NCBI GenBank assembly: GCA_028292405.1
Contig: JAQGMJ010000021.1
Location: 1-64,000 of the forward strand
Length of the DNA: 64,000 bases
Direction: 5' to 3'
Source of the DNA: Betaproteobacteria bacterium
Lineage (GTDB): Bacteria > Pseudomonadota > Gammaproteobacteria > Burkholderiales > JAEUOS01
In this document: piece after piece, positions 27,019 to 39,401 of the stretch
How the letters are laid out: the number at the start of each line of letters is the position of its first letter
Numbering within the stretch: position 1 is the first letter of the stretch
Notes under the pieces: model-generated
Database searches by the model: none
What the model was told of the DNA's origin: nothing
What the model saw: only the letters and a program-made list of their open reading frames with translations
Made by a program: the position numbers and the translations under genes

Positions 27019-28812
27019 TCAGGCGGCGGCGCGGCCGTCTGTTCCGCCCGTCACCTGCAGGCTGGCCAGGCGCGCATACAGCCCGCCGCGGTCCAGCAGT
27101 TGCGCCGGCGAGCCGGACTCGACGATCTTGCCGTCTTCCAGCACGATGATGCGGTCGGCGCTTTTCACTGTCGACAAGCGGTGCGCGATGATCAAGGTAG
27201 TGCGGTCGCGCGCGGCGGACTCGATGGCGCGCTGCACCGCCTGTTCCGACTCCGTATCCAGCGCGCTGGTGGCCTCGTCGAGCAGCAGCAGCGGCGCGTT
27301 CTTCAGGATCGCGCGCGCGATGGCAATGCGCTGGCGCTGCCCGCCCGAGAGGCGCACACCGCGCTCGCCGAGAAAAGTCTTGTAGCCTTCGGGCAGGCGT
27401 TCGAGAAAGTCATGGGCTTGCGCGGCTTTGGCGGCGGTCTTCACTTCGTCGTCGCTCGCCCCCGGGCGGCCGTAGCGGATGTTCTCCAGCGCGTCGGCGG
27501 AGAACACCACGGTGTCCTGCGGCACCAGCGCGATGCGCCCGCGCAACTGCGCCAGGCTGCCCGCGCGCAGGTCGACCCCGTCGAGCAGGATGCGCCCGCC
27601 CTTCGGGTCATAGAAGCGCAGCAGCAGCTGGAACAGCGTGGTCTTGCCCGCGCCCGAGGGGCCGACGATCGCCACCGTCTCGCCCGGCGCGACGGTAAAG
27701 CTGATGTCGTCCAGCGAGTTGGTCTGCGGCCGTGAGGGATAGGAGAACAGCACATTCTCGAAGACCAGGCGCACGCCGCCGGCGGCCGGCGCCAGCGGCA
27801 ACGGCTGCGGCGGGTCGCTGATGTGTGGCTCGGCGGTGTAAAGCTCCAGGAGGCGCTCGGTGGCGCCGGCGGCGCGCATCACGTCGCCCGCCACTTCGGC
27901 CAGCGCGCCCACCGAGCCCGCCACCAGGCCGACATAAAGGATCGATTGCGCCAGCAGGCCACTGGTCATGCTGCCGTCGGCCACCGCGCGCGCGCCCAGC
28001 CACAGGCCGTAGACCGCGCCGCCGAAGACGATGGTGATGATCAACGCGGTGAGAAAGGCGCGCGCCCGGGTGCGGCGCACGGCTGTCGCGAATCCGCTCT
28101 CCACGGTGGCGGAAAAGCGCCGGTCTTCATGCGCCTCGTTGGTATAGGCCTGCACCACCGGCATGGCGTTGAGCACCTCGCCCGCCACCGCGCTGGAGTC
28201 GGCCACCCGGTCCTGGGAGTCGCGCGAAAGCTTGCGCACGCGCCGGCCGAACAGGACGAGTGGCAGCACGACCAGTGCGACGATGATGACGATGATCAGC
28301 GCCGCGTGCGGGTTGGTCACCACCAGCATGATGATGCCGCCGATGAACAAAAAGAAATTGCGCAGGCCCATCGAGATCGAGGTGCCGATCACCGTTTGCA
28401 CCAGGGTGGTATCGGTGGTCAGGCGCGACAGCACTTCGCCGGTCTGGGTGGTCTCGAAAAACTGCGGGCTTTGCGCCAGCATGCGCGCGTAGATGCCGGC
28501 ACGCAGGTCCGCCGTCACCCGCTCGCCCAGCCAGCTCACCATGTAGAAGCGCAGGGCGGTAAACACCGCGAGGAACACGGCGATGCCGAACAGCGCCAGG
28601 AAATAGCCGTTGATGGCGCCGCCGGCACTGGCCGCCGCGCCTTGCGTGGCCGCATGGGCGACGAAGCCCAGGTCGATCAAATTCTTGAACGCCAGCGGGA
28701 TCGCGAGGGTCGCGGCCGAAGACCCGCATAGGAAAATGAAAGCCAGGATGAAGCGGCCGAGATAGGGCCGGCAAAAGGGCCAGAGCTGCTTGAGGGCGGA
28801 GATTCGTTTCAC
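27019..28812 (-). CDS. ABC exporter, fused permease-ATPase, MsbA-like
   Basis: A 597-aa half-transporter that should work as a homodimer. An N-terminal six-helix domain (about 1-310, with LTTDTTLVQTVIGTSISMG typical of type IV exporters) is followed by an ATPase with Walker A GPSGAGKTT, signature LSGGQRQRIAIAR, Walker B LLLLDEATSALD and the H-loop IAHRLSTV. It starts at GTG 28812. The subfamily resembles lipid-A-like and multidrug exporters common in proteobacteria. The substrate cannot be named. The rhomboid gene follows it directly. Confidence 0.88.
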   Translation of the reverse strand: MKRISALKQLWPFCRPYLGRFILAFIFLCGSSAATLAIPLAFKNLIDLGFVAHAATQGAAASAGGAINGYFLALFGIAVFLAVFTALRFYMVSWLGERVTADLRAGIYARMLAQSPQFFETTQTGEVLSRLTTDTTLVQTVIGTSISMGLRNFFLFIGGIIMLVVTNPHAALIIVIIVALVVLPLVLFGRRVRKLSRDSQDRVADSSAVAGEVLNAMPVVQAYTNEAHEDRRFSATVESGFATAVRRTRARAFLTALIITIVFGGAVYGLWLGARAVADGSMTSGLLAQSILYVGLVAGSVGALAEVAGDVMRAAGATERLLELYTAEPHISDPPQPLPLAPAAGGVRLVFENVLFSYPSRPQTNSLDDISFTVAPGETVAIVGPSGAGKTTLFQLLLRFYDPKGGRILLDGVDLRAGSLAQLRGRIALVPQDTVVFSADALENIRYGRPGASDDEVKTAAKAAQAHDFLERLPEGYKTFLGERGVRLSGGQRQRIAIARAILKNAPLLLLDEATSALDTESEQAVQRAIESAARDRTTLIIAHRLSTVKSADRIIVLEDGKIVESGSPAQLLDRGGLYARLASLQVTGGTDGRAAA

Positions 28813-28977
28813 GGGGGCGAATGGCGCGACCAGGGGAGGCCGCGAAAACCTGGAGCGGATGCGAAGCGCGGATATTACCGGACTCGCTGCCCGGAAACGT
28901 TAACGCCACGTAAAAGGCGTGTTTACACAATGTAAACGAAGCAATAGCGCCAAAAAAGGGCGCTATTGCATGAAAAA

Positions 28978-29050
28978 TGGAGGCGGGGGATGGAATTGAA
29001 CCACCGTACATGGCTTTGCAGACCACGGCATAGCACTCTGCCACCCCGCC
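28978..29050 (-). tRNA. tRNA-Cys (anticodon GCA)
   Basis: Read on the minus strand, the gene starts GGCGGGGTGGCAGAGTG and its anticodon loop is CTGCAAA with GCA. The T arm is GGTGGTTCAATTCCATC, the discriminator base is T as expected for Cys, and CCA is encoded. The acceptor stem GGCGGGG pairs fully with CCCCGCC. Confidence 0.96.
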
Positions 29051-29184
29051 GTTGAGGGCGTATTCTAGATTAGCTGGGCCTCACGCGCAGGCTTTTCAAG
29101 CCCATGCGCCAATTATTTGTGCCGCCGGTGTAGCATGCAGCGCTCGACGAAGAGCCACAACAACGAAAATCCCGGAGACGAATC

Positions 29185-30012
29185 ATGCGCCACTTGCGCT
29201 TCATTCCCCTTTGCACCGCACTGTTGCTAAGCGCAGTTCTCGCCGCCTGCGCCGGCGGAGCCGCCAAGCCCGACCCGGAAATCGTCCGCGCCCTGGCCCC
29301 CACCGGCAAGCTGCGCGCCGGCATTGCCGTCGGCGCCGTCTCCTCGCCCACCTGGTCGGTGCGCGACCCCGCCACCGGCCAGCCGCGCGGCGTGACGGTC
29401 GACCTGGCCACCGCGCTGGCCGCGCAACTCGGCGTGCCCCTGGAGCTCAAGCCCTATGCCAGCACGGGCGAGATCACCAATGCCGGTCCGAAAGGCGAGT
29501 GGGACGTCGGCTTTATGCCGCGTGACGCCACGCGCGAGGCCATTCTGGATTTCGGCCCGGCCTTCTTTCTGGTCGAGAGCACCTGGCTGGTCCGCGGCGA
29601 TTCCGGCATCACCACCCTGGCCGACGTCGACAAGCCTGGGGTGAAGCCCGCCGGCGTCGCCGGCACCACCACCGCGCGCTCGGCCGCGCGCTCGCTGAAG
29701 AACAACAAGCTGATCGAATTCCGCACCTCGGACGAGCTGATCGACAGCATCCGCACCGGCAAGGCCGACGCCATTGCCCTCGGCCGTGAATCCCTGGTCG
29801 ACCTGGCCAACAAGCAGTTGCCCGGCTCGCGCGTGCTGCCCGGCTACTACCAGGCCACCGGCGTGTCGATCGTCGTGCCCAAGGGCCACGCCGCCGCGCT
29901 CGCCTACGTCACCGACTTCATGGAAAAGGCCAAGTCCGACGGCACCGTGAAAACGGCGCTGGTCAAATCGGGCCTGCCGGACGCGGCGGTGGCGCCGCCG
30001 ATGAAACGCTAG
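29185..30012 (+). CDS. Solute-binding lipoprotein of the SBP_bac_3 (amino-acid type) family
   Basis: A 275-aa protein with leader MRHLRFIPLCTALLLSAVL and lipobox LAAC. The mature part follows the amino-acid-binding pattern: GKLRAGIAVGAV, GVTVDLATALAAQLGVPLEL, and GEWDVGFMPRDATREAILDF. It has the polar-residue spacing of the family but no transporter genes beside it, so it may feed a distant ABC system or act as a sensor subunit. A GGAGA box precedes the ATG. The ligand is unknown. Confidence 0.85.
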   Translation: MRHLRFIPLCTALLLSAVLAACAGGAAKPDPEIVRALAPTGKLRAGIAVGAVSSPTWSVRDPATGQPRGVTVDLATALAAQLGVPLELKPYASTGEITNAGPKGEWDVGFMPRDATREAILDFGPAFFLVESTWLVRGDSGITTLADVDKPGVKPAGVAGTTTARSAARSLKNNKLIEFRTSDELIDSIRTGKADAIALGRESLVDLANKQLPGSRVLPGYYQATGVSIVVPKGHAAALAYVTDFMEKAKSDGTVKTALVKSGLPDAAVAPPMKR

Positions 30013-30019
30013 GGCGGCC

Positions 30020-30763
30020 TCACGTCTTGAGCAGTTCGGTAAAGCGCAGCGCATTCTCCAGGGCCGCGCCGGCGGCTGTATTGTCGAAAATGCACCAGAC
30101 ATCCGCGCCCTTGGGAAAAGGGCGCAGGTGTGCGCTCCACTCGCGCAATTGTTCCTCGGTGTAAGGCGACCAGTAAACCCTGGGCGTGCCATGCAGGCGG
30201 AAGTACACGGTTGTGCCGGTGCCGCGGCCGCTGGCGCCGAGCCAGCCGCCCGGCGTAGCAGCGGCAGGTGCCAGGGCGGGATCGGCGGCAGCCCGGCCGA
30301 CGTGGAATTCCTGTAGCAACGTGTCCGCCTTGGCCTCGAACCAGGTCGCATGGCGCGGTTCGCACACCAGCGCGCCGGCATGCAGTTCGCGCAACAGCTG
30401 AAAAAATCTGCGCGCGCTGCGGCTGTCGAACTTCAGCGAAGGCGGCAACTGCACCAGCAGCGGTCCGAGCTTTTGGCCCAGGCCGCGCACTTCATCAAGG
30501 AATTTTTCCAGCACGGCGCGATCGGCCTTGAGGCGTCCTTCGTGCGTCAGGCTGCGCGGCAGCTTTACGGCGAAACGAAAACCGCGCGGCGCATAGCTCG
30601 CCCACTTTTCATAGGTAGCGCGCGCGTGGCTGCGGTAGAACGAGGTATCGATCTCTGCACAAGGCATCACCCGCGCATAGCGGGCGAGATGGGTGCCCTC
30701 GCCGGGAAATCTTTCCGCCACCGCGCGCGGAATGCTCCAGCCCGCCGTACCGACTCTGAACAT
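30020..30763 (-). CDS. DUF72 family protein (YecE-like)
   Basis: A 247-aa TIM-barrel protein of the DUF72 family. It opens with VGTAGWSIPRAVAERFPGEG and has the conserved YARVMPCAEIDTSFY, FRFAVKLPRSLTHE and FRLHGTPRVYWSPYTEEQL segments. DUF72 proteins have no confirmed biochemical function. The start ATG 30763 has AAGAGG upstream. It converges on the preceding solute-binding gene with only 7 bases between stops. Confidence 0.85.
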   Translation of the reverse strand: MFRVGTAGWSIPRAVAERFPGEGTHLARYARVMPCAEIDTSFYRSHARATYEKWASYAPRGFRFAVKLPRSLTHEGRLKADRAVLEKFLDEVRGLGQKLGPLLVQLPPSLKFDSRSARRFFQLLRELHAGALVCEPRHATWFEAKADTLLQEFHVGRAAADPALAPAAATPGGWLGASGRGTGTTVYFRLHGTPRVYWSPYTEEQLREWSAHLRPFPKGADVWCIFDNTAAGAALENALRFTELLKT

Positions 30764-30833
30764 GTGCCGCCTCTTGGCCGCCGCTGGCTTGCGGCGCCTT
30801 TATCAAGACAACCCGGAGGCGCTGCCGGTTCCG

Positions 30834-31538
30834 CTAGCTCAGGCCCGTAATCGGGATCGCCGCGCCGTGAATCGCCCGCGCGCCGTCGGAGCAGAGGAAC
30901 ACGATGGTGGCAGCGAGGTCCGCCAATGCCACCCAGCGTTTCGGGTCGGCATCCGGCATTGCCGCGCGATTCTCCGGCGTGTCCAGCGTGGTCGGCAGCA
31001 GGCAGTTGACGTTGATGTTCTTCTCGCGCAGCTCCGCCGCCATCGACTCGGTGAGGCGGATCACGCTGGCCTTCGACGCTATGTAAGGCCCCATCTGCGC
31101 CGCGCCTTTTTGCGCGGCGAAGGCGCCGATGTTGACGATCTTGCCGCCGCCGGCCTTGAGCATGCCCGGTACCACCGCGCGCGCCGCGTGCATCACGGTG
31201 CGGGTGTTGATGTCGAACAGGAAGTCCCAGTTCTTGTCGCTGGTTTCGTGCACCGCCTCGCCCATGCGAAAGCCGCCGGCGATGTTGCACAGCGCATCGA
31301 TGCGTTTGAAACGCGCCATCGCGGCTGCCACCGCCGCATCCACCCGCGCCTGCTCCAGCAGGTTGGCCTCGGCGAACATGCGCTTGTCGCTCTCGCCGCC
31401 GTAGGTGCTTTCCAGGTGGGCGCGCTGGCGGTCCACCAGCACCAGGTTGGCGCCTTGCGCGGCAAAGGCCTGGGCCACGCCGCGACCGAGGTTGCCGGCG
31501 GCGCCGGTGATCATCACGGTTGCCTGGCTCAGGTCCAT
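30834..31538 (-). CDS. Short-chain dehydrogenase/reductase lacking the usual catalytic Ser
   Basis: A 234-aa SDR. The cofactor motif is TGAAGNLGRG (residues 11-20), followed by an acidic residue (LVDRQ) suggesting NAD preference, and the structural NIAGG. The active-site pair is present as Tyr152 and Lys156 in PYIASKAS. The position 13 residues before Tyr, normally Ser, is Ala139 in NIGAFAAQ. The start ATG 31538 has AAGGAG upstream; the in-frame ATG at 31586 does not. It lies 120 bases upstream of... no partner gene on its own strand except ppc, whose gene ends 120 bases before this one begins to be read, so ppc read-through is possible. The substrate is unknown. Confidence 0.85.
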   Translation of the reverse strand: MDLSQATVMITGAAGNLGRGVAQAFAAQGANLVLVDRQRAHLESTYGGESDKRMFAEANLLEQARVDAAVAAAMARFKRIDALCNIAGGFRMGEAVHETSDKNWDFLFDINTRTVMHAARAVVPGMLKAGGGKIVNIGAFAAQKGAAQMGPYIASKASVIRLTESMAAELREKNINVNCLLPTTLDTPENRAAMPDADPKRWVALADLAATIVFLCSDGARAIHGAAIPITGLS

Positions 31539-31658
31539 GTCGTCTCCTTCAAGTGGGTGGCGCAGCCGCGCGCGTCGCGCGGCCACAGGCGTGCCATGCT
31601 ACTCCGGCCAGGGGCGGCCGGCTTTGCCGATCAACTTTGACCCGCCAGACTTAACCCG

Positions 31659-34550
<2,892 letters not shown>

Positions 34551-34562
34551 TCTTCTGTCCCC

Positions 34563-35063
34563 TTAGTTTTGCTTGATCTTTTCGTTCGCGGTGTCGATGC
34601 GTCCGTCCAGCAGGCCGCCGTAGAAGTCCGGCGACGAAAAGCCCACCAGGGGCTCAGCGATTTTCGTGCCATGCGCGTCGACCAGCACTACCGTCGGAAA
34701 CAGGGTGACGTTGTAGAGCGCGGCAATCTCGCGCGCGCTACGCGGTGCGCCGTCGAAGCCGGTCAGGCTGGACTCGATCGGCAGTTCGCGGATCGACACA
34801 CGTTTGGCCGCATCGGCGTCCTGCGACATCGGCCCCAGGTATTCGCGGCGCACCCGCTCGCAGTAGGGGCAGCCGGCGAGGCTGAAAAACAGCAATAGCG
34901 GCTGGTGCTGCTTCGCCGCGGCGGCAGCGTCGGTGCGCAGGTCACGGGTGATGGGCGGCACCTCGGCCGCCTGCGCAAAGTCACTCGGCGGCAATAGGGC
35001 GCATGTTAAAATCACCAGCCAAATCAAGACCCTCAGGCCTTTGCGGGCTCCCGGGAAATCCAT
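34563..35063 (-). CDS. Exported thioredoxin-fold protein with a CPYC site
   Basis: A 166-aa protein whose start at ATG 35063 has AGGTGGG upstream and begins a signal peptide (residues about 12-33, LIWLVILTCALLPPS, cleavage near AQA-AE). The mature part has FFSLAGCPYCERVRREYLG, a thioredoxin-type CxxC, and the cis-Pro strand VTLFPTVVLVDAHG. It resembles SoxW/thioredoxin_2-like periplasmic reductases. It is divergent from hemC (60 bases apart) and directly upstream of ppc. A role in periplasmic disulfide or haem-protein maturation is possible, but only by context. Confidence 0.82.
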   Translation of the reverse strand: MDFPGARKGLRVLIWLVILTCALLPPSDFAQAAEVPPITRDLRTDAAAAAKQHQPLLLFFSLAGCPYCERVRREYLGPMSQDADAAKRVSIRELPIESSLTGFDGAPRSAREIAALYNVTLFPTVVLVDAHGTKIAEPLVGFSSPDFYGGLLDGRIDTANEKIKQN

Positions 35064-35123
35064 TGAAACCCACCTGTGGCGCGGCATCGGCGTGGCCTGG
35101 GGTAAATAGTTGGTCGAGCGAAC

Positions 35124-36056
35124 ATGCGTGAACCGGAACGGCTGATCATCGCCTCGCGTGAAAGCCGGCTCGCCCTGTGGCAAGCCGAGCACGTTCGCGC
35201 TGCGTTGCAGCAATTATATCCACAGTGCGAAGTCACTGTACTTGGCTTGACCACCCGTGGCGACCAGATTCTTGACCGCAGCCTGGCCAAGGTAGGCGGC
35301 AAGGGCCTGTTCGTCAAGGAACTGGAGCAGGCCATGCTCGACGGCCGCGCCGACCTCGCCGTGCACTCGATGAAAGACGTGCCGGCCGACCTTCCGCCCG
35401 AATTCGCGCTCGCCGCCACCCTCAAGCGCGAAGACCCGCGCGACGCCTTTGTCTCCAACACCTACGGCAGCCTGGCCGAGATGCCGGCCGGCAGCATCGT
35501 TGGCACCTCCAGCCTGCGCCGCGAAGCACAGATCCGCAAGCGCTTTCCTCACCTGAAAATCGCCCCCCTGCGCGGCAACCTCGACACCCGGCTGCGCAAG
35601 CTCGACCAAGGCGACTACGGCGCCATCGTGCTCGCCGCCGCGGGTCTCAAGCGCCTGGGTCTGGCCGAGCGCATCCGCGCCGTGCTCACCCCCGCCGAGT
35701 CGCTGCCCGCCGCCGGCCAGGGCGCGCTGGCGATCGAAACCCTGGCCGGGCGTGCCGACCTGCGCGCCTGGCTGGCGCCGCTGAACCACGCCGAGACCGA
35801 CGCCTGCGTGCGCGCCGAGCGCAGGGTCAATAGCGGCCTGGGCGGCAGTTGCACCATTCCGCTGGCGGCCTATGGGGTGATCGAAGCCGGCCAGTTGCGC
35901 CTGCGTGCCTGCATCGCCGCGGTTGACGGCAGCGGCATGCTGGAGACGGAACTCACCGGCCGCGTGGAAGAGGGCGAGGCGCTTGGCGCCCAAGCCGCCG
36001 CCGATCTGCGCGCGCGCGGCGCCGACAAGATCATCGCGGCGCTGGAGCAGGCGTGA
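35124..36056 (+). CDS. hemC: Hydroxymethylbilane synthase (porphobilinogen deaminase)
   Basis: HemC polymerises four porphobilinogens into hydroxymethylbilane. The 310-aa product has [17 protein letters not shown], the active-site [23 protein letters not shown], and Cys243 in [12 protein letters not shown], which carries the dipyrromethane cofactor. The stop overlaps the hemD start by 4 bases (GTGA). It is the first gene of a hemC-hemD-hemX-hemY run. Confidence 0.96.
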   Translation: MREPERLIIASRESRLALWQAEHVRAALQQLYPQCEVTVLGLTTRGDQILDRSLAKVGGKGLFVKELEQAMLDGRADLAVHSMKDVPADLPPEFALAATLKREDPRDAFVSNTYGSLAEMPAGSIVGTSSLRREAQIRKRFPHLKIAPLRGNLDTRLRKLDQGDYGAIVLAAAGLKRLGLAERIRAVLTPAESLPAAGQGALAIETLAGRADLRAWLAPLNHAETDACVRAERRVNSGLGGSCTIPLAAYGVIEAGQLRLRACIAAVDGSGMLETELTGRVEEGEALGAQAAADLRARGADKIIAALEQA

Positions 36057-36868
36057 ACGTGGCCGCGCCCGCACCCGTTGCGGACGTAGCGCCGCTGGTC
36101 GGCGCTACGCTCGGGGGGCGGCGCATCGTCGTCACCCGGCCGCAGCACCAGGCCCTCGCCTTGTCCGAATTGATCCGCGCGGCGGGCGGCATCCCGGTGT
36201 GGTTCCCGGCGATTGAAATCGAAGCCTTGGCCGACTATTCCGCGCTCGACGCCGCGTTGGGCCGCCTGGCCGCGTTCGACCTCGTCATTTTCATCAGCGC
36301 CAACGCGGTTTTGAGCGCCTGGCCGCGCTTGTCTGGTGTGTGGCCCGCAAAGCTGATGGCCGCCGCCACCGGCCCCGGCACCGCCGCCGCGCTGGCCGAG
36401 CGGGGCGTGGCGCGCATCGTTGTGCCGCCGGATCAATTCGACAGCGAAGGCCTGGTGGCGGAACTAGAACGTGCCGGCATCAGTCCGAAGAACGTACTGA
36501 TCGTCAAAGGCGAGGGCGGGCGCGACTGGCTGGCCGAGGCGCTGCGCGCGCGCGGCGCGGCGGTCGAGGCGGTGGCGGCTTACCGGCGCGTTGCCGGCCG
36601 CGCCGATCCGCGCATCATCGGCGAGCTGGCGCAGGCAAATCAATTGGGCGGGGTGGTGGTGTCGAGTTCCGAAGGGGCGGATCACTTGCTGAACATGCTG
36701 GGCGCGCGGGCGCTGGACTGGCTCAACCGCGCGCCGGTGTTCGCCCCGCACCCGCGCATCGCCGCGCACCTGCGTGAACGCGGCCTGGCCCGGGTGGTGC
36801 TCACCGCCGGCGGCGACGCCGGCCTGATCGCCGGTATCAGCGCGCACTTCGCCGGAGCGAGCGCATGA
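36053..36868 (+). CDS. hemD: Uroporphyrinogen-III synthase
   Basis: HemD cyclises hydroxymethylbilane with inversion of ring D. The 271-aa protein is poorly conserved in sequence but shows the two-domain pattern with [41 protein letters not shown] and [12 protein letters not shown]. It starts at GTG 36053, overlapping hemC, and its own stop overlaps the hemX start (ATGA), so translation is probably coupled along the operon. Confidence 0.92.
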   Translation: MNVAAPAPVADVAPLVGATLGGRRIVVTRPQHQALALSELIRAAGGIPVWFPAIEIEALADYSALDAALGRLAAFDLVIFISANAVLSAWPRLSGVWPAKLMAAATGPGTAAALAERGVARIVVPPDQFDSEGLVAELERAGISPKNVLIVKGEGGRDWLAEALRARGAAVEAVAAYRRVAGRADPRIIGELAQANQLGGVVVSSSEGADHLLNMLGARALDWLNRAPVFAPHPRIAAHLRERGLARVVLTAGGDAGLIAGISAHFAGASA

Positions 36869-38043
36869 GCGACCCCAAGGACCTGCCGGAAAACGAGCCG
36901 TCCGCCTCGTTGTCACCGGCCCCGCCTGCTGCCACCGTGCTGCCGCCGGCCGCGCCGCTGCTGCTCGACCGCGCCGCCGGCTGGCGCGCCTGGTGGACCT
37001 GGCCGCGCACCGCGCTGCTGATCGCATTGATGCTCTTCGTCTGGAACTGGTGGAGCGCGCGCAGCCAGATCGATGGCCTGCGCGAGGAAATGGCGCAGCG
37101 CCTGCGTGAAGACGACATCCAGGCGCGCGAAAGCCGCACCCTGGCGCGCGAGGCGCAGGAGCGCATGCGCGAGGCGCTGCAAAAAATGACCGCGCTGGAA
37201 TCGAAGATCAGCGAGTCGCAAAGCCAGCAGACGGCGCTTGAAACCATGTACCAGGACCTCTCGCGCAACCGCGACGAGTGGGCCCTGGCCGACATCGAGC
37301 AGACCTTGTCGCTGGCCGCGCAGCAGCTGCAGCTCTCCGGCAACGTGCGCGGCGCGCTGATTGCCCTGCAAAACGCCGACGCGCGCCTGGGCCGGGCCGA
37401 CCGCGCCCAGTTCATCGCCGTGCGCCGCGTCCTGCAGCGCGACATCGACCGCCTGAAGGCGCTGCCCTATGTCGACACCGCCGGCCTGGCGATCCGTCTC
37501 GACGGCGTTATCAGCGGGGTCGACAACCTGCCGCTGATTTTCGACGAAAAGCTGCAGCCTTCCGCGCTGCCGGCCAGGCCACCCGTTGCGCCCCCGACCC
37601 CCGCGCCTGCCAGCGGCGACAAGGCCGGCACGCCCGCCGCCGGCGCCGAACCCGTACCACCGCCCGGCATGTGGCGGCGCCTGCGCGACGATGCCTGGGA
37701 CCAGTTGCGCCAGTTGGTGCGCATCCGCGACATCGGCAGCGCCGAGCCGGTGCTGCTGCCGCCGCAGCAGACTTTTTTTCTGCGCGAAAATCTCAAGCTG
37801 CGCCTGCTCAACGCGCGCCTGGCGCTCCTGCAGCGCAACGAGTCGCTGTTCCGCGAAGACTTGAAATCGGCCAACACCTGGCTGACACGCTATTTCGACG
37901 CCCGCGCCCGCGCCACCGTCAACGCGCAGGCGACCATAGCCCAGCTCTCCGCCAGCGCGGTAAGCATCGAGTTGCCGACCCTGGCCGACAGCCTGAACGC
38001 GGTGCGTAACTTCCGCGCGCCGCAGCGGTCCGCGGCCAAGTAG
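36865..38043 (+). CDS. hemX: HemX-like membrane protein (uroporphyrinogen-III C-methyltransferase-like annotation)
   Basis: A 392-aa protein with a Pro-rich cytoplasmic N-terminus, one membrane helix (about 48-66, TALLIALMLFVWNWW), then a long coiled coil (about 68-130) and the HemX domain: DIEQTLSLAAQQLQLSGNV, RRVLQRDIDRLKALPYVD. A Pro/Ala linker interrupts it at about residues 232-270. HemX proteins are named after methyltransferases but lack the SAM-binding fold; a scaffold role in haem synthesis is generally proposed. It lies between hemD and hemY. Confidence 0.9.
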   Translation: MSDPKDLPENEPSASLSPAPPAATVLPPAAPLLLDRAAGWRAWWTWPRTALLIALMLFVWNWWSARSQIDGLREEMAQRLREDDIQARESRTLAREAQERMREALQKMTALESKISESQSQQTALETMYQDLSRNRDEWALADIEQTLSLAAQQLQLSGNVRGALIALQNADARLGRADRAQFIAVRRVLQRDIDRLKALPYVDTAGLAIRLDGVISGVDNLPLIFDEKLQPSALPARPPVAPPTPAPASGDKAGTPAAGAEPVPPPGMWRRLRDDAWDQLRQLVRIRDIGSAEPVLLPPQQTFFLRENLKLRLLNARLALLQRNESLFREDLKSANTWLTRYFDARARATVNAQATIAQLSASAVSIELPTLADSLNAVRNFRAPQRSAAK

Positions 38044-38051
38044 CCTTAAGC

Positions 38052-39239
38052 ATGCGCGGCCTCTTCTGGATATTGTTGTGCTTTGCGTTGGCGGTGCTGC
38101 TCTCGCTGGTGGCGCACAACGACGGCTACGTGCTGGTGTTCCTGCCGCCCAAGCGCATCGAATTCTCCCTGACTTTGTTCGTGCTGCTCGGGGCGGTGCT
38201 GTTCGCCGTGGTGTATTTCACCATCCGCGCCGCCGCCTACACCTTGAGCCTGCCCGAGATGGTGCGCGACTTTCGCATCAGCCGCGCCAGCGAAAAGGCG
38301 CGCCACTCGCTCTACGAAGCGATGACCAGCACCTACGAAGGCCGCTACGCCCGCGCTGAAAAAGCCGCGCGCGTCGCCTTTGAAGCCGGCGAGGAGCCGG
38401 TGCTGGCCGCCCTGGTGGCGGCGCGCGCCGCGCACCGCCTGCAGCGTCCCGAACTGCGCGACGAATGGCTGGCGCAGGCGCAGGAAGCGGCGCTGGCGGC
38501 CGGCGGCCAATCGCTCAACCACGCGCGCCTGATGACCGCCGCCGAACTGCTGGTCGACGAACGCCGCGACCGCGAGGCGATGGCCGTGTTCGCCGAGCTC
38601 AACCGCAGCGGCGCGCGCCACATCGCCACCCAGCGCCTGGCGCTCAAGGCGATGACCCGCGCCGGCGCCTGGGAAGAGGCGCTGAAGGTGGCGCGCCAGC
38701 TCGAAGACCATCGCGCCGTCCACCCCGCGGTGGCGGCGAAGACCCGCGAGGCCGCCTACGAAGGCCTGTTCACCGGTGCCGACGAGCAAACCCTGCGCGA
38801 GCGACTGCGCCGCCTGCCGCGCGCCGAGCGGCGCATCGCGGCGGTGGCGCGGCCGATCGCCGCCGCGCTGATCGGGGCAGGGCTGGTGGAGGAGGCGCGC
38901 AGCCTGCTCGAAGACGCGCTCGACGAGGAATGGCACGATGCCCTGGGCGCGCTTTATGCCGATTGCGCCGCCGCCGCCGATGGTGAAGCGGTGCGCGCGC
39001 AGATCGAGCGCGCCGAAGCCTGGCGCGCGCGCTACCCGCGCGAAGCCGGCCTGCTGCTCACTCTCGGGCGCCTGTGCGCCGGCCTGCAGCTCTGGGGCAA
39101 GGCGCGCGAATACCTGGAGCAGAGCATCACCAGCGCCCCCAGCCGCGCCGCCTATATCGAGCTGGGGCGCATGTTCGACGCCACCGGCCGCGCTGATGAA
39201 GCCAACCGCTGCTACCGCATGGCTGCCGGCGCCGCCTGA
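38052..39239 (+). CDS. hemY: HemY protein (inner-membrane TPR protein)
   Basis: A 395-aa protein with two N-terminal membrane helices (about 3-20 and 40-63), the conserved HemY_N segment LPEMVRDFRISRASEKARHS, then helical TPR-like repeats to the end (YIELGRMFDATGRADEANRC). This is the proteobacterial hemY, not the Bacillus protoporphyrinogen oxidase. It ends the hemCDXY run, 8 bases after hemX. A 7-bp GC-rich palindrome (CCGGCAG-GT-CTGCCGG, 39245-39260) follows the stop. Confidence 0.92.
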   Translation: MRGLFWILLCFALAVLLSLVAHNDGYVLVFLPPKRIEFSLTLFVLLGAVLFAVVYFTIRAAAYTLSLPEMVRDFRISRASEKARHSLYEAMTSTYEGRYARAEKAARVAFEAGEEPVLAALVAARAAHRLQRPELRDEWLAQAQEAALAAGGQSLNHARLMTAAELLVDERRDREAMAVFAELNRSGARHIATQRLALKAMTRAGAWEEALKVARQLEDHRAVHPAVAAKTREAAYEGLFTGADEQTLRERLRRLPRAERRIAAVARPIAAALIGAGLVEEARSLLEDALDEEWHDALGALYADCAAAADGEAVRAQIERAEAWRARYPREAGLLLTLGRLCAGLQLWGKAREYLEQSITSAPSRAAYIELGRMFDATGRADEANRCYRMAAGAA

Positions 39240-39401
39240 GGCTACCGGCAGGTCTGCCGGCACCCCCGGGTTCCCCACAAAAGCCCGCGCTGCGCCCGGT
39301 TTTCGCTTGCACTGGCGCGCCGCCGCTCGCACAATGGCCTTCCACGCCGCGCCTGTACTGCTGCGCCGACAAACAAGACAAATCAGCACCAAAGGAGAAC
39401 G

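Noticed and set aside
35064..35213. Longer start for the thioredoxin-like protein
   Set aside because: It would overlap hemC on the other strand and bury the signal peptide; ATG 35063 has a ribosome-binding site and a proper leader.
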